Source: Streptomyces sp. IMTB 2501 (GTDB lineage: Bacteria; Actinomycetota; Actinomycetes; Streptomycetales; Streptomycetaceae). Taken from it: DNA of 64,000 nucleotides. Each line of letters opens with the position of its first letter. The stretch's first letter is position 1. Shown in pieces: positions 35,930-46,550 of this stretch. The notes below the pieces were generated by a model. That model did no database searches. It was not told the DNA's origin and was given only the letters and a program-made list of their open reading frames with translations. The translations under genes were made by a program, and so were the position numbers. The stretch is from the NCBI RefSeq assembly GCF_001953885.1, contig NZ_MQUS01000001.1, positions 775,506-839,505 on the forward strand. Direction: 5' to 3'.

Positions 35930-38269
35930 CTACGGCAGGCCCCACGCCGGCCCCGGATCGCCGACGGCGACGGGAGCGATGACGAGGTCGGGCCGGGAGC
36001 CGGAGTGGACGAGGACCTCGCGGCCCTTGGGCAGGTCGATGGCGAGGGTGCCCTCGCCCAGGTCCCGGGTGCCGGCCGGAGTGCCGTCGTCCAGCAGCAC
36101 GGTGAGAGGCCCGCTCAGTCCGTGCCGGAGCTTGAGCGGCTCGCCCGCCAGGCTCCTGACCCGGATGAATCGCGTGGCTCCCGCCGTGCGGACGGCGCTG
36201 ACCAGGAACGCGCCCTGCGTACGGAAGTTGTGCAGGGTCACGTCCGCCCAGGCGGACGGAACGGCCGGGAACACACGGACGACCCCGCCCCAGCTCTGGC
36301 AGAACATGTCGTGCAGGGACTGCGAGGCCGACAGTGGCGTCTCGATGACCGGGCCGGCCTCGGTGTAGTGCGTGTTGGCGCGGCAGGGGAAGCGGGTGCT
36401 CGGGTCGAAGAACTTCCGCAGATACGCGATCGCCGTGTCGCCGTCGCCGGTCATCGCGTACATCGACGCGGCGCCCGTGTAGCTGTAGCCCCGGTGGGCT
36501 CCGGTCAGCGCGTGCCAGTGGGCCACCGACTTCGTGATCAGGTCGCGGCTTTCGGGCTGGTCCCAGTTGACGAGGTAGAGCGGGTACACCATCAGCAGAT
36601 GCGAGTAGTGCCGGTGGGACTGTGCGTACGGGGTGTCGGCGCCGATCATGAAGCCGTTGTCGTCGACCGGGTAGGGCGTGAGCCGGGCCAGCACCTCCTG
36701 CCAGCGTGGCTTCAACTCATCGTCGATTCCCAGTAGTTCGGCCGAGTCGAGGAGCGTCTGGCAGCCCCAGCGGATCAGGGCCAGGTCGTAGTTGGTGTCC
36801 TGGGGCGGCACGACGGGGTACTCGGGTGAGAGCGTGCTCGGCAGATGGAGCTTGCCGTCGCCGCCCGGGGCGAGAAAGTGCAGGTAGTAGTTGATGGCCC
36901 GGCGCAGCACGGGGTAGATGGTGTCCCGGAGCAGGGCCTTGTCCATGGAGTGCCGGTACGACAGCCACACGTTGTGCAGCGCCCAGGTGAGGTCGCCGGT
37001 CTCGGCTCCCGTGCCCGGCTCACCCACACCCCGGTTGGCGAACATGTCGGAGCTGCGGCCGATGCCGGAGCTGTCCGAGCGGTAGGCGGCGGGCACGTTG
37101 GCGGCGAGCTGCTCCTGGTTCTGGCGCACCGTGGTGGCGAGCGAGTCGAGTTCGGGGTGGTTGAAGCCCTGGATGAGCCAGTACTCCAGCTGGACGTTGA
37201 GGTTCCACCAGACCGCGGGCCAGGGCGTGGGCTCCAGCCATGGACCGGAGGTGGCCATCACGGGGCCGCCCGCGCGGCCGGCCGAGGCGACCTTGTACAG
37301 CTGGATCCAGTGGAAGCTCTGCAGCCGCTGGTCGGGGAATGACACGAAGCTCTTCCGGTACAACGCGTGCCACCAGCCGGTGTGCCGTCGCCGCAGGACG
37401 GCGTACGACGGCGCGCGCCGGAGGTTGCCCAGCGAGTCGGCCTCGGCGGCGGTGCCGGAGGGGAAGCTGTGCGCGACGCTGAGCAGGAGGTCGTCGCCGG
37501 TACGGCGGTACGCGGTCGCGGTCTGACCGCCGCCGGTGAGGGGCTGCAGAAACTGCGCGGTGCCGTCGGCGGTGGTGCGGGTGGTCCAGGGTGGGTTGGC
37601 GGTGTAGCCGGCGGGCGGGGCCTCGCTGATGCGGCGGGGGCTGACGGCCTCCTCGGGGTGGAACGTCCAGGTGACCTGCTCTCCGCCGGCGGCCGTGACC
37701 CGGGCGGCGAAGACCTCGTCGTGGATGAGGGCGGACAGGGTGAGGGTGCCCACGGTGGTGGTGACGGTCCCGGTGAGTTCGGCGTTCCACAGGCTCAGCC
37801 GCCAGTCGACGGCGGTGATCGTGCCGACCGGATCCAGCGTGAGATGCCCGACCGGCAACCGGCAGGTGCCCCATCCGCTGCCGAACTCCGGGCGATGGTC
37901 CTGGACGCGGCCGTGCTGCACGGTGAAACGGATCCGGTTCGCGCCCGGCTCCCGGTACACCATGCTGCCCAGCAGCCCGTCCCCGAGGAATGGACCCTCG
38001 TACCACAGCGTCGGCAGCCTGGTCCACAACAGGTCCTGGCCGCGCAGGAATCCGTCCCACGCCGGATCGGAGGTCATGGTGTCGCGAAGTCTCCAAGGAC
38101 ATCCGATGTCTTCACCCGCGGATCCGGTGCCGGTAAAAGACCGCTCCGGCTGCGCGGCCTGCGTGGCGTGGGCCGGTCCGGGCAGCGCCGCCACCGCCGC
38201 TCCGCCCAGTGCGGTGCCGAGCAACGCTCTGCGGGGAACCGGCGAGCGCTTCTCCGGCTGCGAGGTCAT
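35930..38269 (-). CDS. Tat-exported glycosyl hydrolase, GH95-like
   Basis: The 779-residue protein starts at Met 38269, with GGAGGG upstream; Met 38272 is also possible. The N-terminus has a twin-arginine signal (SPVPRRALLGTALGGAAVAA, cleavage after AHA near residue 35). An N-terminal beta-sandwich region begins with LWYEGPFLGDGLLGSMVYRE, followed by an (alpha/alpha)6 barrel (WPAVWWNLNVQLEYWLIQGF, YPVVPPQDTNYDLALIRWGC, HRHYSHLLMVYPLY) and a C-terminal beta domain. This is the order in GH95 alpha-L-fucosidase-type enzymes. Substrate specificity is not certain. The gene is divergent from the PBP gene. Confidence 0.8.
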   Translation of the reverse strand: MTSQPEKRSPVPRRALLGTALGGAAVAALPGPAHATQAAQPERSFTGTGSAGEDIGCPWRLRDTMTSDPAWDGFLRGQDLLWTRLPTLWYEGPFLGDGLLGSMVYREPGANRIRFTVQHGRVQDHRPEFGSGWGTCRLPVGHLTLDPVGTITAVDWRLSLWNAELTGTVTTTVGTLTLSALIHDEVFAARVTAAGGEQVTWTFHPEEAVSPRRISEAPPAGYTANPPWTTRTTADGTAQFLQPLTGGGQTATAYRRTGDDLLLSVAHSFPSGTAAEADSLGNLRRAPSYAVLRRRHTGWWHALYRKSFVSFPDQRLQSFHWIQLYKVASAGRAGGPVMATSGPWLEPTPWPAVWWNLNVQLEYWLIQGFNHPELDSLATTVRQNQEQLAANVPAAYRSDSSGIGRSSDMFANRGVGEPGTGAETGDLTWALHNVWLSYRHSMDKALLRDTIYPVLRRAINYYLHFLAPGGDGKLHLPSTLSPEYPVVPPQDTNYDLALIRWGCQTLLDSAELLGIDDELKPRWQEVLARLTPYPVDDNGFMIGADTPYAQSHRHYSHLLMVYPLYLVNWDQPESRDLITKSVAHWHALTGAHRGYSYTGAASMYAMTGDGDTAIAYLRKFFDPSTRFPCRANTHYTEAGPVIETPLSASQSLHDMFCQSWGGVVRVFPAVPSAWADVTLHNFRTQGAFLVSAVRTAGATRFIRVRSLAGEPLKLRHGLSGPLTVLLDDGTPAGTRDLGEGTLAIDLPKGREVLVHSGSRPDLVIAPVAVGDPGPAWGLP

Positions 38270-38331
38270 CATCACCCTCCAAACCTGACGGATCATTGAA
38301 ACATCGGGTCTATCGGGGAACCTAGGCATGC

Positions 38332-38390
38332 CTCGTGCACATGTCAACAGTCGCACCGTTCGATAACGATCCATCAACTGTGTGCACGAG
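38332..38390. promoter_or_regulatory. 10-bp inverted repeat between the hydrolase and PBP genes
   Basis: CTCGTGCACA (38332-38341) is a perfect inverse of TGTGCACGAG (38381-38390). Between the arms TCAACAGT and TCAACTGT also repeat. The region serves both divergent genes and is a candidate shared operator. Confidence 0.5.
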
Positions 38391-38419
38391 CATTCATAGA
38401 ACGTCCATACGATCTGCGC

Positions 38420-40078
38420 ATGAACAGAGCTGTGAAGATCGGCCTCGCCGGTACGTGCACCGCGCTGCTCGCCCTCGGGGGACTCGGTACCTACAACATC
38501 GTGCACGGCCTGGCCTCCGGTGCGGCGGGTGACGGTACGTCCCAGGACGCGCGCGGATTCGACCCCTCCGAGGTATCGAGTACACCGCCGTCGGGCGCCG
38601 AGGCGACGAAGCTGGCTCGCGCCTTCCTGGCCAACTGGTCCCAGCAGCACCTGGACGGCGCGTCGAGCGACACCGACACACCCGACACCGCCAGGCGGGC
38701 GCTCCGGGAGTACGCCGACGGCCTGCGCCTGAAGAAGCTGACGTTCGATCACATCCTGTCCGCCGGCCCCTCGTCGGTGACACCGGGAGCCACCAAGGTC
38801 ACCTTCGACGTCACCGCTCAGGTCGCGGGCGGCACCTGGAGCTACGCGAGCGCGGTGGCGGTGCGCAAGAGCACGAACGGTCAGCTGGCGGTCCACTGGA
38901 ACAACTCGGTGCTCCATCCGGGCCTGGGCGACGGCCAGTCGCTGACCGCGGGCACGCTGCCGGCCGGCTCGGGCGGCGCGAAGGTCGTCGCGAGCGACGG
39001 CAGGACCGACCTGTCCACGTTCCCCTCACTGCGGGACGTCGCGGCGACCATCGGCAAGAACGCCAAGGCCACGGGTGGAAAACCCGGAACGGGAGTGGCC
39101 GTGGTCGACGGGGGCGGCGCGGGTGTGCAGACGCTGAAGGTCTTCGCCAAGGGCCGGCCGGCCCTCGTCAGGACGACCATCGACGCAGGCCTCCAAGGGG
39201 TCGCCGAGCGCGCGGTGAAGGACGCTCATCTGCAGCAGAAGCCCGCGGGTACGGTGGCGCTCGACTGGCGCAACGGCCACGTCCTCGCGATCGCGCACAC
39301 CGGTGAGGACGGCGACATCGCCCTCAACGGCATCAAGTCTCCGGGCTCCACGATGAAGATCATCACCGCCGCCGCCCTCTTCGACAAGGCGGGCCTCACG
39401 CCGAGCAGCCCGGCGCCGTGCACGGACTCGCTGATGGCCAACAGCCAGTTGTTCCACAACGACCCCGGCGTCCGGGCCGACCCCGGCTCCTCCCTCGCCC
39501 AGGCCTTCAGGGTGTCGTGCAACACCTCCTTCATCAAGGACGGTTTCCACCACCTGGTGCACGACAGTGACGCCTCCGCGCTGAACGAAGAGGCGGTGAA
39601 CGTCTTCGGCATGGGCAACTGGTCCATCGGCGGCGGGGTCGCCACCACCGACCCGAGCATCCCGGCCGACGCCCAGGGCGGCGACCAGGCGGCCCAGTTC
39701 ATCGGCCAGGGCAAGGTCACCGCCACGCCCCTGTTCATGGCGTCCGTGGCGGCCACCGTGCGCAACGCCGGCTTCGAGCAGCCGGTCATCCTGCCGGGAC
39801 AGCACCAGGAGACCGCACCCCGCCCCATCTCCGCGCGCACGGCCGACTATCTGCAGTCAATGATGCGCGACGTGGCCACCAGCGGCACTGCGGCTCCGCG
39901 ACTGGGCGGACTGGCCGGCGTCGGCGCCAAGACCGGCACCGCGGAAGAAGGGGACCACACCAACGGCTGGCTGACCGCCTACGACTCCCGTATCTCGGTG
40001 GCCGCGCTCGTCGAAGGGGGCAGCTCGGGCGTGGACTCCGCCGGATACGTCGTACGACGGCTGCTGACCGGCGGCTGA
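38420..40078 (+). CDS. Penicillin-binding transpeptidase with N-terminal NTF2/MecA-N-like region
   Basis: The 552-residue protein has an N-terminal hydrophobic anchor (residues 5-33), an NTF2/MecA_N-like domain (about 60-170: AFLANWSQQHLDGAS..., ATKVTFDVTAQVAGGTWSYA) and a transpeptidase domain. The active-site motifs are STMK (Ser310-Lys313), SCN (Ser366-Asn368) and KTGT (Lys504 on). No transglycosylase motif is present. It probably acts at the outer face of the membrane as a class-B-like D,D-transpeptidase in peptidoglycan synthesis, perhaps with reduced beta-lactam sensitivity, as many MecA-N proteins have. Confidence 0.93.
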   Translation: MNRAVKIGLAGTCTALLALGGLGTYNIVHGLASGAAGDGTSQDARGFDPSEVSSTPPSGAEATKLARAFLANWSQQHLDGASSDTDTPDTARRALREYADGLRLKKLTFDHILSAGPSSVTPGATKVTFDVTAQVAGGTWSYASAVAVRKSTNGQLAVHWNNSVLHPGLGDGQSLTAGTLPAGSGGAKVVASDGRTDLSTFPSLRDVAATIGKNAKATGGKPGTGVAVVDGGGAGVQTLKVFAKGRPALVRTTIDAGLQGVAERAVKDAHLQQKPAGTVALDWRNGHVLAIAHTGEDGDIALNGIKSPGSTMKIITAAALFDKAGLTPSSPAPCTDSLMANSQLFHNDPGVRADPGSSLAQAFRVSCNTSFIKDGFHHLVHDSDASALNEEAVNVFGMGNWSIGGGVATTDPSIPADAQGGDQAAQFIGQGKVTATPLFMASVAATVRNAGFEQPVILPGQHQETAPRPISARTADYLQSMMRDVATSGTAAPRLGGLAGVGAKTGTAEEGDHTNGWLTAYDSRISVAALVEGGSSGVDSAGYVVRRLLTGG

Positions 40079-40149
40079 GCGCGGGCCTCATGGGCGGTTC
40101 CCGTAAAAGCAGTTGAGGTGTCGGTCCGCGGTTGGGGAGGGTCTGCTGC

Positions 40150-40707
40150 ATGGAGTTCTTCTGCTATCACCGTGATCGGCCCGGCTCTCTGCCCTTGCGT
40201 GACGAGCTGTTGGAGGACCACTGGTCCTACATGGACCAGTACGCCGAGGAGATGATCGCCCGCGGCCCGACCCTGGCCGACGACGGGGACACGCCCACCG
40301 GCAGTGTGCACATCGTCGGCCTGCCGGACTCCGCGGCCGCGCGGGCCTTCGCCTTCGACGAACCCAACTACCAGGCGGGCGTGTACCGGGAGGTGCTGCT
40401 GCGCCGTTGGCGCAACCTGCTGGGCCGCACCATGTGGGACTTCCCCGGCGGCCCGGCCGAGGGCGACCGGTATCTGGTGCTGGGCCTCGGCGCCCGGCGA
40501 ACGGTCGACGCCGGCGTCGTCGCGCTGCCACCGGAGCGGGACGAGCTGATCGCGTACGGACCCCTGCTCTCCGACGACGGCGCGGCCTGGCTCGGCACGG
40601 CCGCGCTGCTCCGGGCACCGGATCCGGACACGGCACGGGCCGTCCTCCCCCCGGACCGGTATGCGGACATCGAGGTCCACGCCTGGACGTTCGGCGGCAG
40701 GCGCTGA
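40150..40707 (+). CDS. YciI-family protein, two domains
   Basis: The 185-residue protein starts at ATG 40150 after GGGGAGGG. It contains two YCII-like alpha/beta units: FFCYHRDRPGSLPLRDELLEDHWSYM (residues 3-28) and, in the second half, LVLGLGARRTVDAGVVALPPERDELIAYGPL. YciI domains are small ferredoxin-like folds, often linked to sigma-factor systems or small-molecule isomerases. The role here is unknown. It precedes an LLM oxidoreductase gene on the same strand. Confidence 0.8.
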   Translation: MEFFCYHRDRPGSLPLRDELLEDHWSYMDQYAEEMIARGPTLADDGDTPTGSVHIVGLPDSAAARAFAFDEPNYQAGVYREVLLRRWRNLLGRTMWDFPGGPAEGDRYLVLGLGARRTVDAGVVALPPERDELIAYGPLLSDDGAAWLGTAALLRAPDPDTARAVLPPDRYADIEVHAWTFGGRR

Positions 40708-40766
40708 CGAACGGGTCGCTCTCCAGCGATCCGGAATGCCGGTCGCCTGCCACCGGTTGCCCCTGT

Positions 40767-41684
40767 ATGACCATCGGAGTAGCGCTCTCTGTGCAACACC
40801 CGATCGACACCACGGTGCGGCTCGCACGCGAGGCCCGGGAGGCCGGGCTGCGCTCCGCGTGGTTCGGGCAGACCTTCTCCTACGACTCCCCGACGCTGGC
40901 CGCGATCGTCGGCCGCGAGGTCCCCGGTCTGCAGGTCGGCACCGCGGCGATCCCCGTCTTCGGCCGCCATCCGCTGATCGTCGCCGGCCAGGCCCAGACG
41001 ACCCAGGCCGCCACCGGCGGCCGCTACCACCTGGGGCTGGCGCTCGGCACCAGGTACCTGACCGAAACAGGCTTCGGCATCCCCCATGAGCGCCCCGTCG
41101 CCCGGCTCCGCGAGTTCCTCACCGCACTGCGTCCTCTGCTGGAGAGGGGCAGCGTCGACTTCCACGGCGAGCTGCTGACGGCCGCCACCCCGCTGCCGGC
41201 GGCCGTGCCGGGCGCGGAACCGCCGGTGCCGATCCTGGTCGCCGCCATGGGGCCTCAGGCCCTGCGCGTCTCCGGTGAGCTCGCGGACGGCATCCTTCCG
41301 CTCCTGGCCGGCCCGCGGGCCCTGGCCGAACACATCGTCCCCGCCGTCACCGCGGCGGCCGAGGCCACGGGCCGGCCGGCACCGCGGATCGTCGCCTTCG
41401 TCCCCGGCGTGGTCACCGCCGACGTCGAGGCGGTACGGCGGACCGCGACCGACACGCTCTCCTTCTATGAGCAGTTCCCGTCCTACCGACGCGTCATCGC
41501 GCAGTCCGGCGGCACCCGGGCAGTCGACCTCGCCGTCATCGGCGACGAGGAGACCGTCGCCGCCGAGGTACGCCGCTACCGTGACGCCGGAGCGACCGAG
41601 GTCGTGTTCACCGAGACCGACCTGGGCGGGGAGGCGGACCAGCGCCGCACCTGGAAGCTGCTCGGCGAGCTGGCCAAGGGCTGA
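40767..41684 (+). CDS. LLM class F420-dependent oxidoreductase-like protein
   Basis: The 305-residue protein starts at ATG 40767 (MTIGVALSVQHPIDTTVRLA). The luciferase-like barrel motifs are REAGLRSAWFGQTFSYDSPT, AIPVFGRHPLIVAGQAQTTQ and GGRYHLGLALGTRYLTETGF, with VPILVAAMGPQALRVSGELADGILP in the C-terminal part. The TIGR03564-type F420-dependent family is the best recalled match. Substrate unknown. It sits 59 bp downstream of the YciI-like gene. Confidence 0.9.
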   Translation: MTIGVALSVQHPIDTTVRLAREAREAGLRSAWFGQTFSYDSPTLAAIVGREVPGLQVGTAAIPVFGRHPLIVAGQAQTTQAATGGRYHLGLALGTRYLTETGFGIPHERPVARLREFLTALRPLLERGSVDFHGELLTAATPLPAAVPGAEPPVPILVAAMGPQALRVSGELADGILPLLAGPRALAEHIVPAVTAAAEATGRPAPRIVAFVPGVVTADVEAVRRTATDTLSFYEQFPSYRRVIAQSGGTRAVDLAVIGDEETVAAEVRRYRDAGATEVVFTETDLGGEADQRRTWKLLGELAKG

Positions 41685-41695
41685 GCCGTCCGGTC

Positions 41696-42499
41696 TCAGG
41701 ACAGCGACGCGGTGAAATGCGTGACCGGGCGTTCGAGGCGTTCACCGTCCACCGTGATGCCGACGGCTTCGTTGTAGAAGGCGAGCAGACCCTTGACCGC
41801 GGCCACCGCGGGCAGCGGTTCGGGGTAGCTCCACACGACGTCGGGCGGGACGGCCGCCTCGCCGTCGTCCCCGGACCAGTACTCGGCGATGCCCTTGTAG
41901 GGGCAGCGGGTGCGGTGGTCGGTGGGGCGGAACAGGTCGAGGCGGACGTCCTCGCGGGGGAGGTAGTAGCGGGTGGGCAGACCGGTCTCGAAGAGGAGCA
42001 CCGGGCGGTGTGTGTCGGCGACGACCTGGCCGCCGATCTCGACGACGACATGCCGGCTGCTGGGGATGGCGTCGACCCGTTTGTGCGGGTCGCGGGGGTG
42101 GACGAAGATCTCCTCCTCCTCTTCGTACCAGTGGTCCAGGCCCCTGCCGGTGCGCCGGAACCACTCGAAGGCGACGTGGCCGGCGAGATCCTCGGCGGGA
42201 AACGTCCAGGCCGCGTTCTCCAGCAGCTCACCGTCGACGTCGAGGTCGTAGAAGAGCGTCGATCCGGTATGGACGCCGGTCGGCGGGTTCTTCGCCGGGC
42301 GCAGCAGATCCGCGCGGACCTCCGTGCGCGGGAAGGCGTACAGCGGCACGGGGACACCCGGCTCCCACACGAGTACGGGGTGGCGGCTGTCGACGACGGT
42401 GACATCGCCCTTACGGCCGCGCACCCAGCGTTCGCTGGGCTCCCAGAGCAGGCCCTCGGGAGTGGTGCGCAACGACTGGGCGGTGTTGAGGCTGGTCAT
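41696..42499 (-). CDS. DUF427 domain protein, two domains
   Basis: The 267-residue protein starts at Met 42499. It has two DUF427 units: RWVRGRKGDVTVVDSRHPVL with LYDLDVDGEL... and, in the second half, VVEIGGQVVADTHRPVLLFETG, then YYLPREDVRLDLFRPTDHRTRCPYKGIAEYW. The second has the usual CPYKG.A.YW signature. DUF427 proteins are beta-rich folds without an assigned activity. It converges with the LLM gene and is divergent from argG. Confidence 0.9.
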   Translation of the reverse strand: MTSLNTAQSLRTTPEGLLWEPSERWVRGRKGDVTVVDSRHPVLVWEPGVPVPLYAFPRTEVRADLLRPAKNPPTGVHTGSTLFYDLDVDGELLENAAWTFPAEDLAGHVAFEWFRRTGRGLDHWYEEEEEIFVHPRDPHKRVDAIPSSRHVVVEIGGQVVADTHRPVLLFETGLPTRYYLPREDVRLDLFRPTDHRTRCPYKGIAEYWSGDDGEAAVPPDVVWSYPEPLPAVAAVKGLLAFYNEAVGITVDGERLERPVTHFTASLS

Positions 42500-42501
42500 G
42501 A

Positions 42502-44151
<1,650 letters not shown>

Positions 44152-44182
44152 CACCGCGCACCGGCCGTCCACCCTTGGGCAG

Positions 44183-44214
44183 CGGGCCCCGCCGATACCC
44201 ATCGGCGGGGCCCG
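44183..44214 (+). terminator. Strong hairpin terminator after argG
   Basis: CGGGCCCCGCCGAT (44183-44196) pairs perfectly with ATCGGCGGGGCCCG (44201-44214) around a 4-base loop, 31 bases after the argG stop. Confidence 0.85.
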
Positions 44215-44301
44215 TCGTCGTACGGGTGCGGCGGATTCACGAGCCGTCCGTCCGAGAACCTGGGCAGGGCCGGGACCGGCGCCTCTCGTACCCTGTGTTC
44301 C

Positions 44302-45258
44302 GTGCCGTCCCCTCGCCTGCAGCGCGTCGCCGTCCTGGTGCTCGACGGTGCGAAGCCGCTCGATGTCGGGATTCCCGCGCAGGTGTTCACGACGCGGGCG
44401 AGCATGCCGTACGAGGTGCGGGTGTGCGGGGCCGCGCCCGGACTCGTGGCGGGCGGAGACGGGCTGTCGTACCACGTCGCGCATGGCCTGGACGCGCTCG
44501 CGTGGGCGGACATCGTCTTCATCCCCGGGTACCGGTTTCCGGACCGCGAGGACCCGCCACGGTCCGTCGTCGACGCGCTGCTCGCCGCCCACGCGCGCGG
44601 CACACGCCTCGCCGCCATCTCGACGGGTGCCTTCGCGCTCGCGGCCACGGGGCTGCTCGACGGCAAGCGCGCGACGACCCACTGGCACTATGCGCGTGCC
44701 CTTGCCGCGAAGCACCCGCTCGTCCGGGTCGACGAGAACGTGCTCTTCGTGGACGAGGGCAGTGTGCTGACGTCGGCCGGCGCCGCGTCCGGCATCGATC
44801 TGTGCCTGCACATCCTGCGCAAGGACTTCGGCGTGGCCGTGTCGAACCATGCGGCACGGCGCCTGGTCGCCGCCCCCTACCGCAGCGGAGGCCAGGCGCA
44901 GTACGTGCCGCGCAGCGTGCCCGAGCCGCTGGGCGAGCGGTTCGCCGCGACCCGGGAGTGGGCGCTGCACCACCTCGGCGAGCCCCTCACCCTCACGGTG
45001 CTCGCCCGGCACGCGGCGGTCTCACCGCGCACGTTCTCCCGGCGCTTCGTCGAGGACACCGGCTACACGCCGATGGAGTGGGTGATGCGCGCCCGTGTCG
45101 ATCTGGCCCGTGAGCTGCTCGAACGTTCGGAGCGGAGCATCGAGCAGATCGCCGCCGAGGTCGGCCTCGGCACCGGCACCAATCTGCGCACCCGCTTCCA
45201 GCGGATTCTCGGCACGACCCCGAGCGAATACCGGCGGACCTTCACCCAGGGCGAGTAG
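44302..45258 (+). CDS. GlxA family transcriptional regulator (DJ-1/PfpI + AraC HTH)
   Basis: The 318-residue protein starts at GTG 44302. Residues about 8-165 form a DJ-1/PfpI domain (VAVLVLDGAKPLDVGIPAQV, IVFIPGYRFPD, AAISTGAFALAATGLLDGKRATTHW). The nucleophile position reads STG, without the usual Cys. Residues about 215-312 form an AraC HTH pair (LTVLARHAAVSPRTFSRRF, IEQIAAEVGLGTGTNLRTRF). Typical GlxA regulator; the effector and target are unknown. It precedes a GAPDH gene at 45385 on the same strand. Confidence 0.93.
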   Translation: MPSPRLQRVAVLVLDGAKPLDVGIPAQVFTTRASMPYEVRVCGAAPGLVAGGDGLSYHVAHGLDALAWADIVFIPGYRFPDREDPPRSVVDALLAAHARGTRLAAISTGAFALAATGLLDGKRATTHWHYARALAAKHPLVRVDENVLFVDEGSVLTSAGAASGIDLCLHILRKDFGVAVSNHAARRLVAAPYRSGGQAQYVPRSVPEPLGERFAATREWALHHLGEPLTLTVLARHAAVSPRTFSRRFVEDTGYTPMEWVMRARVDLARELLERSERSIEQIAAEVGLGTGTNLRTRFQRILGTTPSEYRRTFTQGE

Positions 45259-45384
45259 CCGACCCGTCGGCCCCTGGCGCGATCCTTGCGAACCATGGCG
45301 CTCTCGACACGGCCATGAGCGGATGCGGAACGCGACGCTGAGGGGGAACCGAAGGAACCAGCAGGAACCCAGGGGACACCACTC

Positions 45385-46386
45385 ATGACTCGCATCGCCA
45401 TCAACGGATTCGGCCGTATCGGACGCAACGTGCTGCGCGCACTCCTCGAACGCGACAGCGTCCTTGAGGTCGTCGCCGTGAACGACCTCACCGAACCCGC
45501 CACCCTCGCCCGGCTGCTCGCCTACGACACCACAGCCGGCCGGCTCGGCCGCCCCGTGACCGTGGACGGGGACACCCTCGTCGTCGACGGCCGGCGCATC
45601 AAGGTCCTGGCCGAGCGGGAACCAGCCCAACTGCCCTGGGCCGCACTCGATGTGGACATCGTCCTGGAGGCCACCGGACGCTTCACCGCCGCGAAGGCCG
45701 CCCGCGCACATCTCGACGCGGGCGCGAGGAAGGTGCTCGTGAGCGCGCCGTCCGACGGCGCCGACGTCACGCTCGCGTACGGGGTCAACACCGATGCCTA
45801 CGACCCGGCCCTGCACACGATCGTCTCGAACGCCTCCTGCACCACCAACGCGCTCGCCCCGCTGGCCGCGGTGCTGGACGAACTCGCCGGGATCGAGCAC
45901 GGGTTCATGACGACGGTGCACGCCTATACCCAGGAGCAGAACCTGCAGGACGGCCCGCACCGTGACGCCCGCCGGGCCCGCGCCGCCGCCGTCAACATCG
46001 TGCCGACCACGACGGGCGCGGCGAAGGCGATCGGCTTCGTGCTGCCGAGCCTCGACGGCAAGCTGTCGGGCGACTCGATCCGGGTGCCCGTGCCGGTGGG
46101 CTCGATCGTGGAACTCAACACGACCGTCGCACGTGAGGTGACCCGCGACGAGGTCCTGGCGGCGTACCGCGCCGCGGCCCAGGGACCGCTCGCCGGCATC
46201 CTGGAGTACTCGGACGACCCGCTCGTGTCGTCCGACATCACCGGCAATCCGGCCTCCTCCGTCTTCGACTCGGCCCTGACCCGCGTCGACGACGGCCGGC
46301 ACGTCAAGGTGGTCGCCTGGTACGACAACGAGTGGGGCTTCTCCCACCGCGTGATCGACACACTCGAACTCCTCGCCGGGCGCTGA
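45385..46386 (+). CDS. gap: Glyceraldehyde-3-phosphate dehydrogenase, type I
   Basis: The 333-residue protein catalyses the NAD-dependent oxidation and phosphorylation of glyceraldehyde-3-phosphate. It has the N-terminal INGFGRIGRNVLRALLE NAD site (residues 6-22), the catalytic SNASCTTNALAPL (about 150-162), HAYTQEQNLQDGPHRDARRAR, and the C-terminal WYDNEWGFSHR. Every key residue is present. Being alone and near a GlxA-type regulator, it is probably an accessory isozyme rather than the glycolytic gap-pgk-tpi operon copy. Confidence 0.96.
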   Translation: MTRIAINGFGRIGRNVLRALLERDSVLEVVAVNDLTEPATLARLLAYDTTAGRLGRPVTVDGDTLVVDGRRIKVLAEREPAQLPWAALDVDIVLEATGRFTAAKAARAHLDAGARKVLVSAPSDGADVTLAYGVNTDAYDPALHTIVSNASCTTNALAPLAAVLDELAGIEHGFMTTVHAYTQEQNLQDGPHRDARRARAAAVNIVPTTTGAAKAIGFVLPSLDGKLSGDSIRVPVPVGSIVELNTTVAREVTRDEVLAAYRAAAQGPLAGILEYSDDPLVSSDITGNPASSVFDSALTRVDDGRHVKVVAWYDNEWGFSHRVIDTLELLAGR

Positions 46387-46417
46387 CCGGAGACGGAGAC
46401 GGGGAGGGAGCGGGTGT

Positions 46418-46433
46418 GGCTTCCCGGGAAGCC
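46418..46433 (+). terminator. Possible terminator after gap
   Basis: GGCTTCCCGGGAAGCC is a perfect 16-bp palindrome without a free loop, 32 bases after the gap stop. It might form a short hairpin or be a protein-binding site. Confidence 0.35.
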
Positions 46434-46550
46434 CGAGGTCAGCGGTTCGGAGTGGTGGAAACACCCTGGGATGCCGTAGGGAAAGCCCCCCATCCGGTCC
46501 GGTGACTGGCTGGCTGTTCCGGCCGCACGTGCCTGCCGAGACTCGACGGC

